Assembly (NCBI GenBank): GCA_963772225.1
Contig: CAVYWD010000001.1
Coordinates: 434,001 to 498,000, forward strand
Origin: CAVYWD01 sp963772225
GTDB lineage: Bacteria; Myxococcota; Myxococcia; Myxococcales; UBA5297
Direction of reading: 5' to 3'
Length of the DNA stretch: 64,000 nucleotides
Shown here: piece after piece, positions 1 through 9,019 of the stretch
Layout: the number at the start of each line of letters is the position of its first letter
Numbering within the stretch: position 1 is the stretch's first letter
Position numbers and translations under genes: made by a program
The notes under the pieces: model-generated
Database searches by the model: none
Told to the model about the DNA's origin: nothing
Seen by the model: the letters and a program-made list of their open reading frames with translations, nothing else

Positions 1-1
1 C

Positions 2-1441
2 CTGCTCAGCGTGACCGAGGTGCGCGGCCGGGCGGACGGCTCGGTCGTCAGCTGCCGGCCCGGCGAAGGCGCGGTGGGCAAGGCCTTCGCCGAGCGCGCC
101 ATTGTCGAGGAGGGCGCGCACCTCGCGATCCCGCTGCTGGAAGGCCCGCGGGCCGTCGGCGTGCTCTCGGTGCTCGGGGCGCGGCAGGCGGCCTCCGCCG
201 ACGTGTGGCAGGCTTTGGCGAGCCACCTGATCGCCGCGATGCAGGCCGCGGCGCTGCGCGATGCCGCCGTGCGGCGCACCCGGGACTTGGAGACGGCGGT
301 CGCGGGGCTGAAGAGCCTGGACCGCGCCCGAGAGGAGCTCTTGGGCAACGTCTCGCACGAGCTCAAGAGCCCGCTCACGACCATCAAGGCCTACCTCGCC
401 ATGGCCCGGCGCGACCAGCTCGGCCCCCTGACCGACAAGCAGAAGAAGGCGTTCGAAACCTGCGACCGAAACGCCGACCGGCTCCTGCGGCTCATCAACG
501 ACATGCTCCTCATGAGCCGCCTCCAGAGCGGCCGGATGACCCTGGAGGAGCGGCCCTTCGCGTTGCGCGCGCTCGCCCAGGAGGCCGCCGGCACCCTGAG
601 CCCCACGGCAGCGGCGAGCGGGGTCGTGCTCTTCCTGGAGAAGGCGCCCGAGGTCTACGTCAAGGGCGACCGCGAGCGGCTGCTCGAGGCGCTGGTCCAC
701 CTGCAGGAGAACGCCATCGTGTACAACCGCCCGGGCGGCCGGGTGGACGTGTCCATCCGCGCCGAGGCCGGGGTCGCCACCCTGTGCGTGCGCGACGACG
801 GCGCCGGCATCGATGAGAAGGACCTGCCCCACATCTTCGAGCGGTTCTACCGCGGCGCCGGGAGCGGGTCGCGGGCGGGCACCGGCCTGGGGCTGTCGGT
901 GGTCCGACAGGTGGCGCAGCTCCACGGCGGGAGCATCTCGGTCCAGAGCGCGCTCGGGCGCGGCTCAACCTTCGAGCTTCGCCTGCCGCTCTTCGCCGGC
1001 GAAGTGGCCGCGGGGTCGAGCGCCCCCGAGCCGCGCGACGGCGCCGTCCTGGTGGTGGAGGACGACGTCGACTGCCGCGAAGTTCTCTGCGAGCTCCTCG
1101 CCTCCGAGGGCATGAGCGTCATCCAGGCGGGCGACAGCGACGCCGCGCTCGAGCTCTTGGCCACCGCCCGACCCGCGCTCATCTTGCTGGACCTGCGGCT
1201 CGGCGGGAGCGACGGGCGCGCGGTCCTGGAGCACGTGCGCCAGGAGCCCCGGCTCGAGCGCACGCCCATCTTCGTCATCTCCGGAGCAGCGGACTCCGCG
1301 GCGGGCTTCCGGTACGACGGCCCCGAGCGGATCGACGGGTTCTTCGAGAAGCCGCTCAACCTCCCCCGCCTCCTCGACCGCGTCCGCTCGGTGGTGCAGC
1401 CCGAGGTCCGGGCGTTGCCGGGGACGGATCCGGGGCGTTGA
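2..1441 (+). CDS. Hybrid sensor histidine kinase with C-terminal receiver domain (5' end outside window)
   Basis: Phosphorelay sensor kinase. The reading frame is open from the window edge, and the first in-frame start (GTG at 11) falls inside a GAF-like domain, so the true start lies upstream. Counting from that GTG: the tail of a GAF domain (about residues 1-75), a coiled linker, a HisKA domain with phospho-acceptor His116 in an SHELKSP motif, a HATPase domain with DDGAGI and GTGLGL nucleotide-binding motifs, then a REC domain (about 345-465) with an acidic VEDD pocket, phospho-acceptor Asp in ILLDLR and Lys in FEKPL. No transmembrane segment is visible in the part seen, so a soluble kinase is likely. 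The ligand and downstream regulator are unknown. No partner response regulator lies directly downstream. Confidence 0.9.
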   Translation: MLSVTEVRGRADGSVVSCRPGEGAVGKAFAERAIVEEGAHLAIPLLEGPRAVGVLSVLGARQAASADVWQALASHLIAAMQAAALRDAAVRRTRDLETAVAGLKSLDRAREELLGNVSHELKSPLTTIKAYLAMARRDQLGPLTDKQKKAFETCDRNADRLLRLINDMLLMSRLQSGRMTLEERPFALRALAQEAAGTLSPTAAASGVVLFLEKAPEVYVKGDRERLLEALVHLQENAIVYNRPGGRVDVSIRAEAGVATLCVRDDGAGIDEKDLPHIFERFYRGAGSGSRAGTGLGLSVVRQVAQLHGGSISVQSALGRGSTFELRLPLFAGEVAAGSSAPEPRDGAVLVVEDDVDCREVLCELLASEGMSVIQAGDSDAALELLATARPALILLDLRLGGSDGRAVLEHVRQEPRLERTPIFVISGAADSAAGFRYDGPERIDGFFEKPLNLPRLLDRVRSVVQPEVRALPGTDPGR

Positions 1442-1588
1442 GGTGACTCCCCGGTGCAACAACCAGGGCTCCCTCTCGACTGGTTGCCAGACGGGGGGCT
1501 GTCAACTAGATTTTCGGCGGCGGTCATAATCCTGCGCTGAATGTCTCGTTCCCCGGAACAGGAGTTCGGCCGGGTCTGCGAGTGTGCG

Positions 1589-2701
1589 ATGAGCCATTCT
1601 TTTCTCAACGTCGCATCCGAGATTCAGTCGAGACGCATGGCGTTTGATCTCCCCCTCGAGTCCGTGGCACGACTGGCGAGGGTGACGCCCGCGCGCCTTC
1701 GGTCCATCGAGTCTGGCGAGCTCCCGTCCACCCGGGAATTGGCCTCCATCGCCGATGCGCTTGCCTGCGACCCTGCGCACCTGGCGAAGGGCATCGTCGA
1801 GGACCCTCGGCGAAGCCCGGCGCGCTTCAAGTCCGGCGATGGCGCATCGAAGCTTGGAGGACACGATCTCAGATTGCTGGCGCGCGGCGCTGAGGCCGGA
1901 AGAATTCTCGCTTCACTCAAAGCACTGCTGCAGGAAACTGCCTCGAAATTACCGGCGCACCGCAGCGTATTCGGGCCGAGTCCGTCGATGGAGTCCTGGC
2001 GAGAGGGCTACGAGCTGGGGGCACAAGCCAGGCGTGCTCTCAGCCCCGAGCGCAGCGCAATTCACTCGGTGCAGCGACTGCTCGAGAACATCGGAATTCA
2101 TGTTGCTGTCGTCGATTTCGAAGCTGAGCACGTCGAGGCCGCAAGCATCTACGAGACCGGAGCGTCCCCGGTCATTCTGCTAAACCACCGCGCGCCGAAG
2201 CATGAATATCCGCTTGCTCGTCGCGCACTGCTCATTCACGAACTGTGCCACTTGCTTCATGACGGCGGGACGCGAGATCTGACGGTCGTGACACGCGAGA
2301 ACGATCCGAGCCCCGTCGAGCAACGAGCGAACGGGTTCGCTCCATCGTTCATTGCTCCCGGAGAGTGGGCTCGTGGCGCTGAGCAAATGAACGAGGAACC
2401 ACGCCAACTCGTCCTGGAGCTCGCCCAAACATGGGGTCTGAGTTTCGAGGGGGCGGCTTGGCACGCAAAGAACCTCAGGCTGCTCGACCCCAGCGAGGCC
2501 GAACACTTGGTTCGTGGAAGAAAACCCCGGGTGACGTCGGATTTCGAGCCCGAATTGCCGCGAACGCCGCCCGACCAGTTCGGAATCGAGGTTGAGCCAA
2601 CTCCACTCGCTGCCGGCCTTCTCGCGGAGACGACTGTCATCGCTTGCGCCGAAGAAGTCATCTCGCGGGCACGCGCGGCCGAAATATTGTCTCTGCGATG
2701 A
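1589..2701 (+). CDS. XRE-family HTH / ImmA-IrrE zinc metallopeptidase
   Basis: Likely a DNA-binding regulator with an attached protease domain. Residues about 1-70 form a helix-turn-helix of the XRE (Cro/C1) type. The middle and C-terminal part carries an ImmA/IrrE-type zinc peptidase signature, HELCH at residues 217-221. I chose ATG 1589 because the HTH begins right after it; an in-frame ATG at 1541 would add 16 residues with no homology signal, and neither start has a strong ribosome site. The stop overlaps the next gene's start in an ATGA arrangement, so the two are translationally coupled. Family knowledge: ImmA cleaves a repressor in ICEBs1 and IrrE/PprI controls the Deinococcus damage response; XRE-ImmA proteins also occur as antitoxin-like partners. 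Codon use is noticeably less GC-rich than in plsB downstream, which hints at acquisition by transfer. Confidence 0.88.
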   Translation: MSHSFLNVASEIQSRRMAFDLPLESVARLARVTPARLRSIESGELPSTRELASIADALACDPAHLAKGIVEDPRRSPARFKSGDGASKLGGHDLRLLARGAEAGRILASLKALLQETASKLPAHRSVFGPSPSMESWREGYELGAQARRALSPERSAIHSVQRLLENIGIHVAVVDFEAEHVEAASIYETGASPVILLNHRAPKHEYPLARRALLIHELCHLLHDGGTRDLTVVTRENDPSPVEQRANGFAPSFIAPGEWARGAEQMNEEPRQLVLELAQTWGLSFEGAAWHAKNLRLLDPSEAEHLVRGRKPRVTSDFEPELPRTPPDQFGIEVEPTPLAAGLLAETTVIACAEEVISRARAAEILSLR

Positions 2702-3222
2702 GCACCGAGTGGCTTGTAGATGACGGGCCTTTCGGCGAGCTGGCCCGGCTCTTCGACCCCCAGTGGAACTGGCCCGCGGGAACCCTGCACATGGTCGAGG
2801 AGGTCTCCTCCGCAGCTGCTCTGGACAAGTCGGGCAGACGCAGCAAGATGCTCGAAAAGCGAGACGTCACCGGAGCACCGGCTATCGCCGTTCACGCGCT
2901 CGCCTTGGGCGGTCCGGCTGCAACGATGCTCTACGAGTACCTTCGGCCCGACGCCTCGAGCGCCACGAAGAACCTCGGGGAGCATGCGTCCATCGCCTAC
3001 GGAGCGCGGGAGAGCTCGAGCGCCGTGTTCGTCGCGGCGGACAAGGGAGCTTGCTTCCTGGCTCTCGGGGAACTGGGCCGCTCCCGCGTCGCATCGCCAT
3101 TCGACCTCTGGGCTGACCTGGCAGCGCGCAAGCTTCTCACACCGGATCAGTACAGGACCCTCTGCGATCGGACCTTTCGCAACGGCGGGCTGCCCGGCGT
3201 ACCCTCCCGATTCACCCCATAG
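2698..3222 (+). CDS. PIN-like domain protein paired with XRE-ImmA/IrrE
   Basis: A 174-residue protein starting at the ATG that overlaps the stop of the upstream gene by 4 bp. I do not see a diagnostic family motif, but the distribution of acidic residues resembles a PIN-type nuclease: Asp8/Asp9 near the N-terminus after a hydrophobic strand, Glu95 in a NLGEHASIA segment, Asp115 in FVAADKGA, and a final Asp-containing helix (about 125-130). PIN proteins are Mg-dependent RNases often found as toxins. Coupling with an XRE-ImmA/IrrE gene is a recognised arrangement for PIN-like partners, so a toxin-antitoxin or regulator-nuclease pair is the best guess. Fold assignment is inference; a structure prediction would settle it. 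Confidence 0.6.
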   Translation: MSTEWLVDDGPFGELARLFDPQWNWPAGTLHMVEEVSSAAALDKSGRRSKMLEKRDVTGAPAIAVHALALGGPAATMLYEYLRPDASSATKNLGEHASIAYGARESSSAVFVAADKGACFLALGELGRSRVASPFDLWADLAARKLLTPDQYRTLCDRTFRNGGLPGVPSRFTP

Positions 3223-3372
3223 CCATCCGCGCCCATCCCGGAGTCGCAGCGCGACGCCCTGCGGCGGATGACCGGGCCGCTGCCCTGCAACACGACCGTG
3301 GCCCGCGAGCTCCAGGCGGTGTAGGTTCTCGCCTGGCCCAAGCGCCCCCTGCCGCGCCGGCTCAAGCTCGCA

Positions 3373-5940
3373 ATGCTGACTGAAGCTCAGAGTAAGACGG
3401 CCGACAAGGGCCCGGTGGAGGACAAGCGCCTCCGCCGCGAGTTCGGCTTTTGGGCCCGGCGCTTCGCCGCGCACTACTTCGACCCCATCGCCTTTCCCTC
3501 CGAGGGCGCCCAGGAGCTCGCCCGAAGGGCTCAACAGGGCGACGTGGTCCACGTCATGCGCTCGGCGAGCGCGCTGAGCTTCTTCTACCTCGCCTGGTCG
3601 CTGGTCCGGCTGGCGCTGCCGCCCCTGCGCGCGGCCGTCGGCCTGAAGTGGTCCTTCTGGAGCCCATTCCGCCGGCTGTTCCGGGACGGGAGCGCCGCCC
3701 AGCAGCTCACGCGCGCCCTGGACACCGGGAACGGCGCGCTGGTCTTCCTGCGCGAGCCCTCCGGCTGGATCCCCCAGCTCGAGCCGCGCGAGGACCCGTT
3801 CTTCGCCCTCGTGCGCCGGGCGCGAGCCTCGGCGCGCCCGCTCTATCTGTTCCCCGAGCTCTTCCTCTGGCGGGCGCGGGCCCGGAACCTGAAACCGGGC
3901 ATCCGCGACTTCCTCTTCGGCAGCCCCGAGGACCCGGGGCTCCTCATCACCGCCTGGTCGTTCCTGCGAAACTTCCGCAACGCCTTCATGCGGGTGGGCG
4001 CGCCCGTCGACCTCACCGCGTTCGTGCGCGAGCACGCCGCCGACTCCGACGCGGTGCTGGTGCGCAAGGCGCGCGGCGCGCTCTATCAGCACCTGGCCCG
4101 GGAGACGCGGGCGCTGGTGGGCCCGCCGCGCAAGTCGCGCGAGCGCCTCATCGAGGAGACACTGCGCGACCGCAAGCTCAAGGCCGCGATCGAGGGCGCC
4201 GCCGCCGAGCTCTCCATCAGCCCCGAGTCGGCGCGCCGGCGCGCGCTGCGCTGCCTCAAGCAGATCGCCTCCAACTACAACGGATCGGTCGTCGCCGCGT
4301 CTCGGCCCTGGCTCAGCTGGATCTTCAACCGCATCCACGCTGGCGTGGTCATCGACGAAGCGGGCTTCGAACGGGCCATGGCCAGCGCCCGCGCCGCGCC
4401 GCTCATCTACTGCCCCAGCCACAAGAGCCACCTCGACTACCTGCTCGTCGCCTGGGTCTTCGCCGAGCGCGGGCTCATGGCGCCGCTGGTGGCGGCGGGC
4501 GCGAACCTCTCGTTCTGGCCCCTGGGCCCCTACTTCCGCGCGGGCGGCGCCTTCTTCCTGCGCCGCAGCTTCAAGGGCGACAAGATCTACGCGGCTGCCT
4601 TCCGGGCGTACGTCAAGAAGCTCATGAAGGAGGGCTACGGGCAGGAGTTCTTCATCGAGGGCAGCCGCTCGCGCACCGGCAAGCTCCTGACGCCGAAGCT
4701 GGGCATGGTCGCCTTCGAGGTGGAGGCGTTTCTCGAGGGGGCGCAGGACGACGTCCGCTTCGTGCCGGTGGCCATCGACTACGAGACGGTGGTTGAGGCC
4801 AAGAGCTATGCCCAGGAGCTCGCCGGTGGGGAGAAGAAGCCGGAGTCGCTCAAGAGCCTGCTCACCGCGCCCAAGGCCCTCACCCGGAAGCTCGGGCGGA
4901 TCTACCTCTCGTTCGGCGAGCCCATCTCCCTGCGAGAGTTTTTGCTCGCGCGCGCCGCCGATGTCGCGCAGGTGACCGAGGAAGAGAAGCGCGGCGCCAT
5001 CCGCTCTCTCGGCCAACGCATCGCCTTCGGCATCAGCCGCGCTCAGACCATCACGCCGGCCGCCCTGCTCTCGGCGGCGCTGCTCGCGCACCGAAAGCGC
5101 GGCATCACCGCCAAGGAGGCGGGCGCGCGCATCCACCTGCTGCGCGAGCTCGCCCGCACCGAGGGCGCGCGGCTCTCGCCGGCGCTCGAGAACGCCCCGT
5201 CCGACCCCTCCTCGCTCGGCCCCATCAGCGAGGTCGCCCGGCTCTTCATCGATGACGGCAGCATCGAGGTGCAAGTCGCGGGCGGCGAGACCATCTACCG
5301 GGTGCCGGACGAGCGCCGGGCGAGCTTGTGCTTCTACAAGAACAACCTCGTGCATCTCTGCGTCGCGCGCTCGCTGGTCGCCTTCGCGCTGCTCGCCGAG
5401 GGCGGCGAGGCGGGCCTGGCGGCCCTAGGGGAGAAGGTCCAGTTCCTGGTGCGGCTCCTCAAGCTCGAGTTCTCGTACCCGGTCGGATTCAGCTTCGAAG
5501 GCGCGCTCGAGCAGACCCTCCGGGAGCTGTCGGCCGAGGGGCTGGTCGTCCGCGAAGGCGCGGGCGCCGACGAGCGCGTCAAGGTCGCGCCGGCGCCGCA
5601 CGCACGCGCGGACCTGGCCTTCCTGCGCGACCTGAACCGCGACCTGCTCGAGAGCTACCGCATCGCCTCGGCGTCGCTGTACCTCGCCCAGGAGCCCATC
5701 GAGCGACGCCAGCTGATCAAGCTCGCCCTCGAGCGAGGCCGCGCCGACTTCTTGGCGGGCTCCACCGCGTGCGCCGAGGCGCTCTCGCGGCCCAACCTGG
5801 AGAACGCCGTGGCGCTCTACGAGGACGAAGGCGCCCTCGTCGCCTCCGAAGACGGCAAGCGGGTCCAGCTCGCGGCGGAGCACCGCGCCGCGCCCGAGAA
5901 GCTGGTCGAGCCCATCGACCGACTGCTGTCGGCGAGCTAG
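3373..5940 (+). CDS. plsB: Glycerol-3-phosphate 1-O-acyltransferase
   Basis: Transfers an acyl chain to the sn-1 position of glycerol-3-phosphate, the first step of phospholipid synthesis, at the inner membrane. The 855-residue protein is close to the size of Escherichia coli PlsB (about 807). The acyltransferase motifs are clear: HKSHLD with catalytic His350 and Asp355, then an EGSRSRTGK block near residue 430 that binds glycerol phosphate, and a later proline-containing block. ATG 3373 gives the full N-terminal domain. The barrel-protein gene starts 16 bp after its stop, so the two are probably co-transcribed. The 150 bp upstream (3223-3372) holds no clear gene, only a short open stretch that may be a remnant. 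Confidence 0.93.
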   Translation: MLTEAQSKTADKGPVEDKRLRREFGFWARRFAAHYFDPIAFPSEGAQELARRAQQGDVVHVMRSASALSFFYLAWSLVRLALPPLRAAVGLKWSFWSPFRRLFRDGSAAQQLTRALDTGNGALVFLREPSGWIPQLEPREDPFFALVRRARASARPLYLFPELFLWRARARNLKPGIRDFLFGSPEDPGLLITAWSFLRNFRNAFMRVGAPVDLTAFVREHAADSDAVLVRKARGALYQHLARETRALVGPPRKSRERLIEETLRDRKLKAAIEGAAAELSISPESARRRALRCLKQIASNYNGSVVAASRPWLSWIFNRIHAGVVIDEAGFERAMASARAAPLIYCPSHKSHLDYLLVAWVFAERGLMAPLVAAGANLSFWPLGPYFRAGGAFFLRRSFKGDKIYAAAFRAYVKKLMKEGYGQEFFIEGSRSRTGKLLTPKLGMVAFEVEAFLEGAQDDVRFVPVAIDYETVVEAKSYAQELAGGEKKPESLKSLLTAPKALTRKLGRIYLSFGEPISLREFLLARAADVAQVTEEEKRGAIRSLGQRIAFGISRAQTITPAALLSAALLAHRKRGITAKEAGARIHLLRELARTEGARLSPALENAPSDPSSLGPISEVARLFIDDGSIEVQVAGGETIYRVPDERRASLCFYKNNLVHLCVARSLVAFALLAEGGEAGLAALGEKVQFLVRLLKLEFSYPVGFSFEGALEQTLRELSAEGLVVREGAGADERVKVAPAPHARADLAFLRDLNRDLLESYRIASASLYLAQEPIERRQLIKLALERGRADFLAGSTACAEALSRPNLENAVALYEDEGALVASEDGKRVQLAAEHRAAPEKLVEPIDRLLSAS

Positions 5941-5956
5941 GGTCTATGACCAGTCT

Positions 5957-7825
5957 ATGACCTCTTCCCCTTCGCCCGCTCCCCGCGAGCGGGGAAAGCG
6001 CGAAGGGGGAGAGGCGCCTTTCCTGCCCTCGTCGCGCCCAGGCTTCCGAGGGTCGGCCCTCGCGGCGCTCGCCGCGGCGGGCGCCGCCCTCGCGCCCCTG
6101 CCGAGCGCAGGGCAGGCGGCGGGCGCCTACGAAGACCGGCTCGTCGAGAGCGAGCTCTCGCGGCTGGGCCGGGCGCGCGCCGCGGACCCGGAGGGCAAGG
6201 TGGTGGAGCAGGTCGCCATCGTCTGCCAGGACGTCATCGGCGCGACCGACCCATGGCCCGGCCTCCTGAACGCGATTCACCGGACGACGCTCGAGTCGGT
6301 GATCCAGCGCGAGCTGCTCGTCTCGCCGGGTGCGCCCTACCTCGCGGAGGCGGCGGGCGAGAGCGAGCGCAACCTGCGCAAGCTCGGCATCTTCGCGGTC
6401 GTCCGCCTGGTGCCGTTCGAGGGGAGCGTCCCGGGCCGCGTCGGCCTGTTGGTCGTGACCAAGGACCTGTGGAGCCTACGGCTCAACTGGGCCTTCAACG
6501 CCGGCGGCGGCGCCCTGCAGCTCTTGGACGCACAGCTCGCGGAGATCAACCTGCTCGGCCTCAACAAGGCTTTGGGCGTCGAGGCGGCGCTGCGGCAGGA
6601 CTCGCTCACGCTGGCGCAGACATACATCGACGAGCGCCTGCTCGGCCGCAAGCTGCGCCTGGCCGAGACCGCGGCGCTGGTCGTCAATCGGGCGACCGGC
6701 GCGCCGGAGGGCACGAGCGGCGAGGTCATCTTCGAGCGCCCGCTCTACACGCTGCGCGACCCGTGGAGCTTCACGGCCGACGTCTCCTGGCGCGTCCAGC
6801 CGGTGCGGGTCTACCGCGGGAGCCAGATCTGGATGCTGCCGTACCCCGACGCCCAGAGCGCGGCGGAAGAGGTTCCCTTCGCCTACCGCGCGCGGGAGCT
6901 GGGGGCGACGGCGAGCGGGCTGCGCTCGTTCGGAGAGCGGTTCAAGACCGACCTCTCGGCGGGCGCTGGCGCCTACACCCACCGCTACCGCCCCGGCGCC
7001 GACGCCGCCTTGAGCGAAGCGCAGGCGAGCTGGCTCCAGCAGGCCCGGCTACCGCACGAGGAAAACGCGGCGTATCTCTCGGCCCAGCTGCGCAGCTACG
7101 AGGCCCGCTACGCCGTGGTGCGCGACCTGCGGACGTTCGCCCTGGCCGAGGACACGCAGCTCGGCCACTTCGCGCTCCTGCAGCTCCGCGCCGCGCCGGC
7201 GCTGGTGCCCTCGCTCGCGCGCTTCGTGGAGGCGGGGGCGGCGGTGCGCTACCGCGTGTTCCAGGGCGGCGACCTCTTCACCGTGAGCGCTGCCGCCTCT
7301 GCCCGCTTCGTGCCCGGCGCGAAGGGCGCAGGGACCTCGGGGCCATTGGTCAATCGGCGCGCGGCGGCGGAGGTCTTCAACGCCACGCCGCCGCTCTGGG
7401 GCCTCGCGCGCGTCGTCACCCGCATCTCCTGGGAGGCGAACGCCGCCGACCTCAACCGGACCCTGCTTTTCCTGGGCGGCGACGACGGCCTGCGCGGGGC
7501 GAGCGCCGGGCTGCTCGCGGGGACGCAGCGCCTGCTCGCCAACGTCGAGCTTCGCACCCGGGCCCTGGAGCTGTTCACCGTCCACGTCGGCGCGGCGCTG
7601 TTCTGGGACGCGGGCTCGACTTCGCCCGGGAGCGGCCCGCTCGTGCAATCGGTCGGCGTGGGCCTGCGGATCCTCGTCCCGCAGTGGAACACGTTGCCCA
7701 TCCGCGTCGACTTCGGAACCCTGGTGAGCGGGGCTCGCCCGGGCGCCTTTTTCGACGGGCTCTCGGCCTCCTTCGGCCAGATCACCGACTACGAGCCGAC
7801 GCTGTTGACGAGCCCGCTGTGGTGA
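5957..7825 (+). CDS. BamA/TamA-like outer-membrane beta-barrel protein
   Basis: Predicted outer-membrane protein of 622 residues. After a long charged N-terminus, residues about 30-56 form an Ala/Leu-rich signal segment. A POTRA-like region follows (about 60-165, including a segment about growth from a conserved RxLG-like helix), then a long alternating-hydrophobic region suited to a 16-strand barrel. The protein ends in Trp, the usual last residue of outer-membrane proteins. Family knowledge: such proteins (surface-antigen/Omp85 superfamily) assemble or export other proteins, but this one is shorter than BamA and its cargo is unknown. The first 20 codons lie inside a palindromic repeat (5962-6014), so the annotated ATG is not secure; no better in-frame ATG precedes the signal segment. 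Confidence 0.75.
   Translation: MTSSPSPAPRERGKREGGEAPFLPSSRPGFRGSALAALAAAGAALAPLPSAGQAAGAYEDRLVESELSRLGRARAADPEGKVVEQVAIVCQDVIGATDPWPGLLNAIHRTTLESVIQRELLVSPGAPYLAEAAGESERNLRKLGIFAVVRLVPFEGSVPGRVGLLVVTKDLWSLRLNWAFNAGGGALQLLDAQLAEINLLGLNKALGVEAALRQDSLTLAQTYIDERLLGRKLRLAETAALVVNRATGAPEGTSGEVIFERPLYTLRDPWSFTADVSWRVQPVRVYRGSQIWMLPYPDAQSAAEEVPFAYRARELGATASGLRSFGERFKTDLSAGAGAYTHRYRPGADAALSEAQASWLQQARLPHEENAAYLSAQLRSYEARYAVVRDLRTFALAEDTQLGHFALLQLRAAPALVPSLARFVEAGAAVRYRVFQGGDLFTVSAAASARFVPGAKGAGTSGPLVNRRAAAEVFNATPPLWGLARVVTRISWEANAADLNRTLLFLGGDDGLRGASAGLLAGTQRLLANVELRTRALELFTVHVGAALFWDAGSTSPGSGPLVQSVGVGLRILVPQWNTLPIRVDFGTLVSGARPGAFFDGLSASFGQITDYEPTLLTSPLW
5962..6014. repeat. Imperfect palindromic element overlapping a gene start
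   Basis: An imperfect inverted repeat of about 53 bp. The inner stem is CCCCGC/GCGGGG around a 2-nt loop, and the outer arms (CTTCCCCTTCGC against GCGAAGGGGGAG) match with one or two exceptions. It resembles the element at 57874-57899 in sequence and design. It supplies the first codons of the outer-membrane protein gene. Such high-GC palindromes are dispersed in many genomes and can act as terminators or REP-like elements. Confidence 0.6.
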
Positions 7826-7849
7826 GCCGCGCCGCGAGGAGTGACGCCC

Positions 7850-8276
7850 ATGGACATCCCCATCGCCGTTCCGTTCGACGCCTCGCACCCGCGCGCCCTC
7901 GCGATCTACTGCTCCGACGGGCGGTTCACCGAGGCCATTCGGCTGCTGCTCCTCGAGCTCGGCCACGACCGGCTCGACACTTTGACCATCCCCGGCGGAG
8001 CGGCGACCCTGAATCTCCTGTTCGGTGAGGGGCGGGGCGTCGTTCCTCATCCGCGGGCATCGCATCGAGCACGCGGTGCTCATCGCCCACGAGGACTGCG
8101 GCTTCTACCGGAGCCGAGGCAAGGGGCGCACGGCGCAGGAGCTGGAGCAAAGCCAGATCGCCGACCTCTCCGCGTCGGCGCGAATGCTGACGCGCACGCA
8201 CCCAGGCCTGCGCGTGAGCCTCTTCTACGCGCGGCCGCGCGAGGGCGGGGTCCGGTTCTCGCGGCTCGAGCCTTGA
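7850..8276 (+). pseudogene. Small beta-carbonic-anhydrase-like protein, frameshifted
   Basis: Would encode 141 residues if one extra base near 8027 is removed. The first part holds CSDGRF (the C-x-D-x-R zinc and dyad signature of beta-carbonic anhydrases); the second part, in the next frame, holds AHEDCGFY (the H-x-x-C zinc pair). Both halves of the metal site are thus present but in different frames. ATG 7850 follows a GAGGAG ribosome site 8 nt upstream; an upstream GTG at 7841 is less likely. The repaired length is an exact multiple of three, which favours a sequence error over decay. The family interconverts CO2 and bicarbonate, but this short form lacks some of the usual structure, so catalytic activity is uncertain. 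Confidence 0.75.
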
Positions 8277-8381
8277 ATCTCGGGGCGGTCCGCCGCTCGC
8301 CGGCGGCGCAGGACCGATGGCGGGCCGCCGGAGCGCGCAGGGCCCGGTCTCGCCGAAGCCCTCAAAGCCCGCGCCACCCAC

Positions 8382-8984
8382 TCACGCCGGCACGTCGGAG
8401 ACGCTCGCGGCCACGGCGGCGAACCGGTCGGCGAGCGCCGCCAACGCCGCCTCGTGCACCTGGGAGGACTTCACCACGCCGCCGGCGTGCCCCGGCAGGT
8501 CGCGCGTCGCACAGGCCGAAGCGACCACCGTCGCCCGGAACCCCATGTCCAGGCTCGCGCGCACCGTCGTGCTCACGCACATGTGCGTCATGAACCCGGC
8601 GACGATCAGGTCCTTTCGCCCGAGGATCTCCAGTGCGTCCCGGAGCGAGGTCCCGGTGAACGCATTGGGGAGGCGCTTGGCCACGATGGGCTCCATCTCG
8701 GCCCGGGCCACCTCCGGGGCCATGGCCGCGAACGGGCCCGCCGGGTCGAACAGCCCGCCTGCCGCGCCGTGGTGGACGATGTGGATCACCGGGGCTTCGA
8801 CGAGTCGGGCGCGCACGAGCAGCGTGGAGATCTCCGCGAGCGCGGCGGCCGCGCCCGGGAGCGGCAGCCGCCCGGTCACGTACTCGAGCTGGCAGTCGAT
8901 GAGCAACACCGTCGAGCGCGAGAGCGCCGACGGCCTCCGCTGGGCGCCGGCCCAGGCCAAGAGAGTCTTGGGCGCTTCGTCCAT
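8382..8984 (-). CDS. Isochorismatase-family cysteine hydrolase
   Basis: A 200-residue soluble enzyme of the isochorismatase/nicotinamidase superfamily. The catalytic triad is visible: Asp in LLIDCQ, Lys in VAKRLPNAF, and the nucleophile Cys in FMTHMCVSTT, which is preceded by the usual cis-peptide region. Family members hydrolyse isochorismate, nicotinamide, N-carbamoyl amides or similar small amides; the substrate cannot be set from sequence. The gene lies downstream of lpxI on the same strand with a 35-bp gap, so it may share that transcript, but there is no functional link to lipid A that I know of. Confidence 0.87.
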   Translation of the reverse strand: MDEAPKTLLAWAGAQRRPSALSRSTVLLIDCQLEYVTGRLPLPGAAAALAEISTLLVRARLVEAPVIHIVHHGAAGGLFDPAGPFAAMAPEVARAEMEPIVAKRLPNAFTGTSLRDALEILGRKDLIVAGFMTHMCVSTTVRASLDMGFRATVVASACATRDLPGHAGGVVKSSQVHEAALAALADRFAAVAASVSDVPA

Positions 8985-9019
8985 GTCCCGCTCCTCTTCC
9001 AGGCCGGACCGCGCCGCCT

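Noticed and set aside
3223..3372. Short coding remnant before plsB (reads IPESQRDALRRMTGPL... in one frame)
   Set aside because: Protein-like but without a start, ribosome site or recognisable family; too short to call.
2257..5355. 1,032-codon minus-strand open frame opposite plsB
   Set aside because: Arg/Gly/Ala/Glu-rich composition without any family motif; it is the antisense shadow of the XRE, PIN-like and plsB genes.
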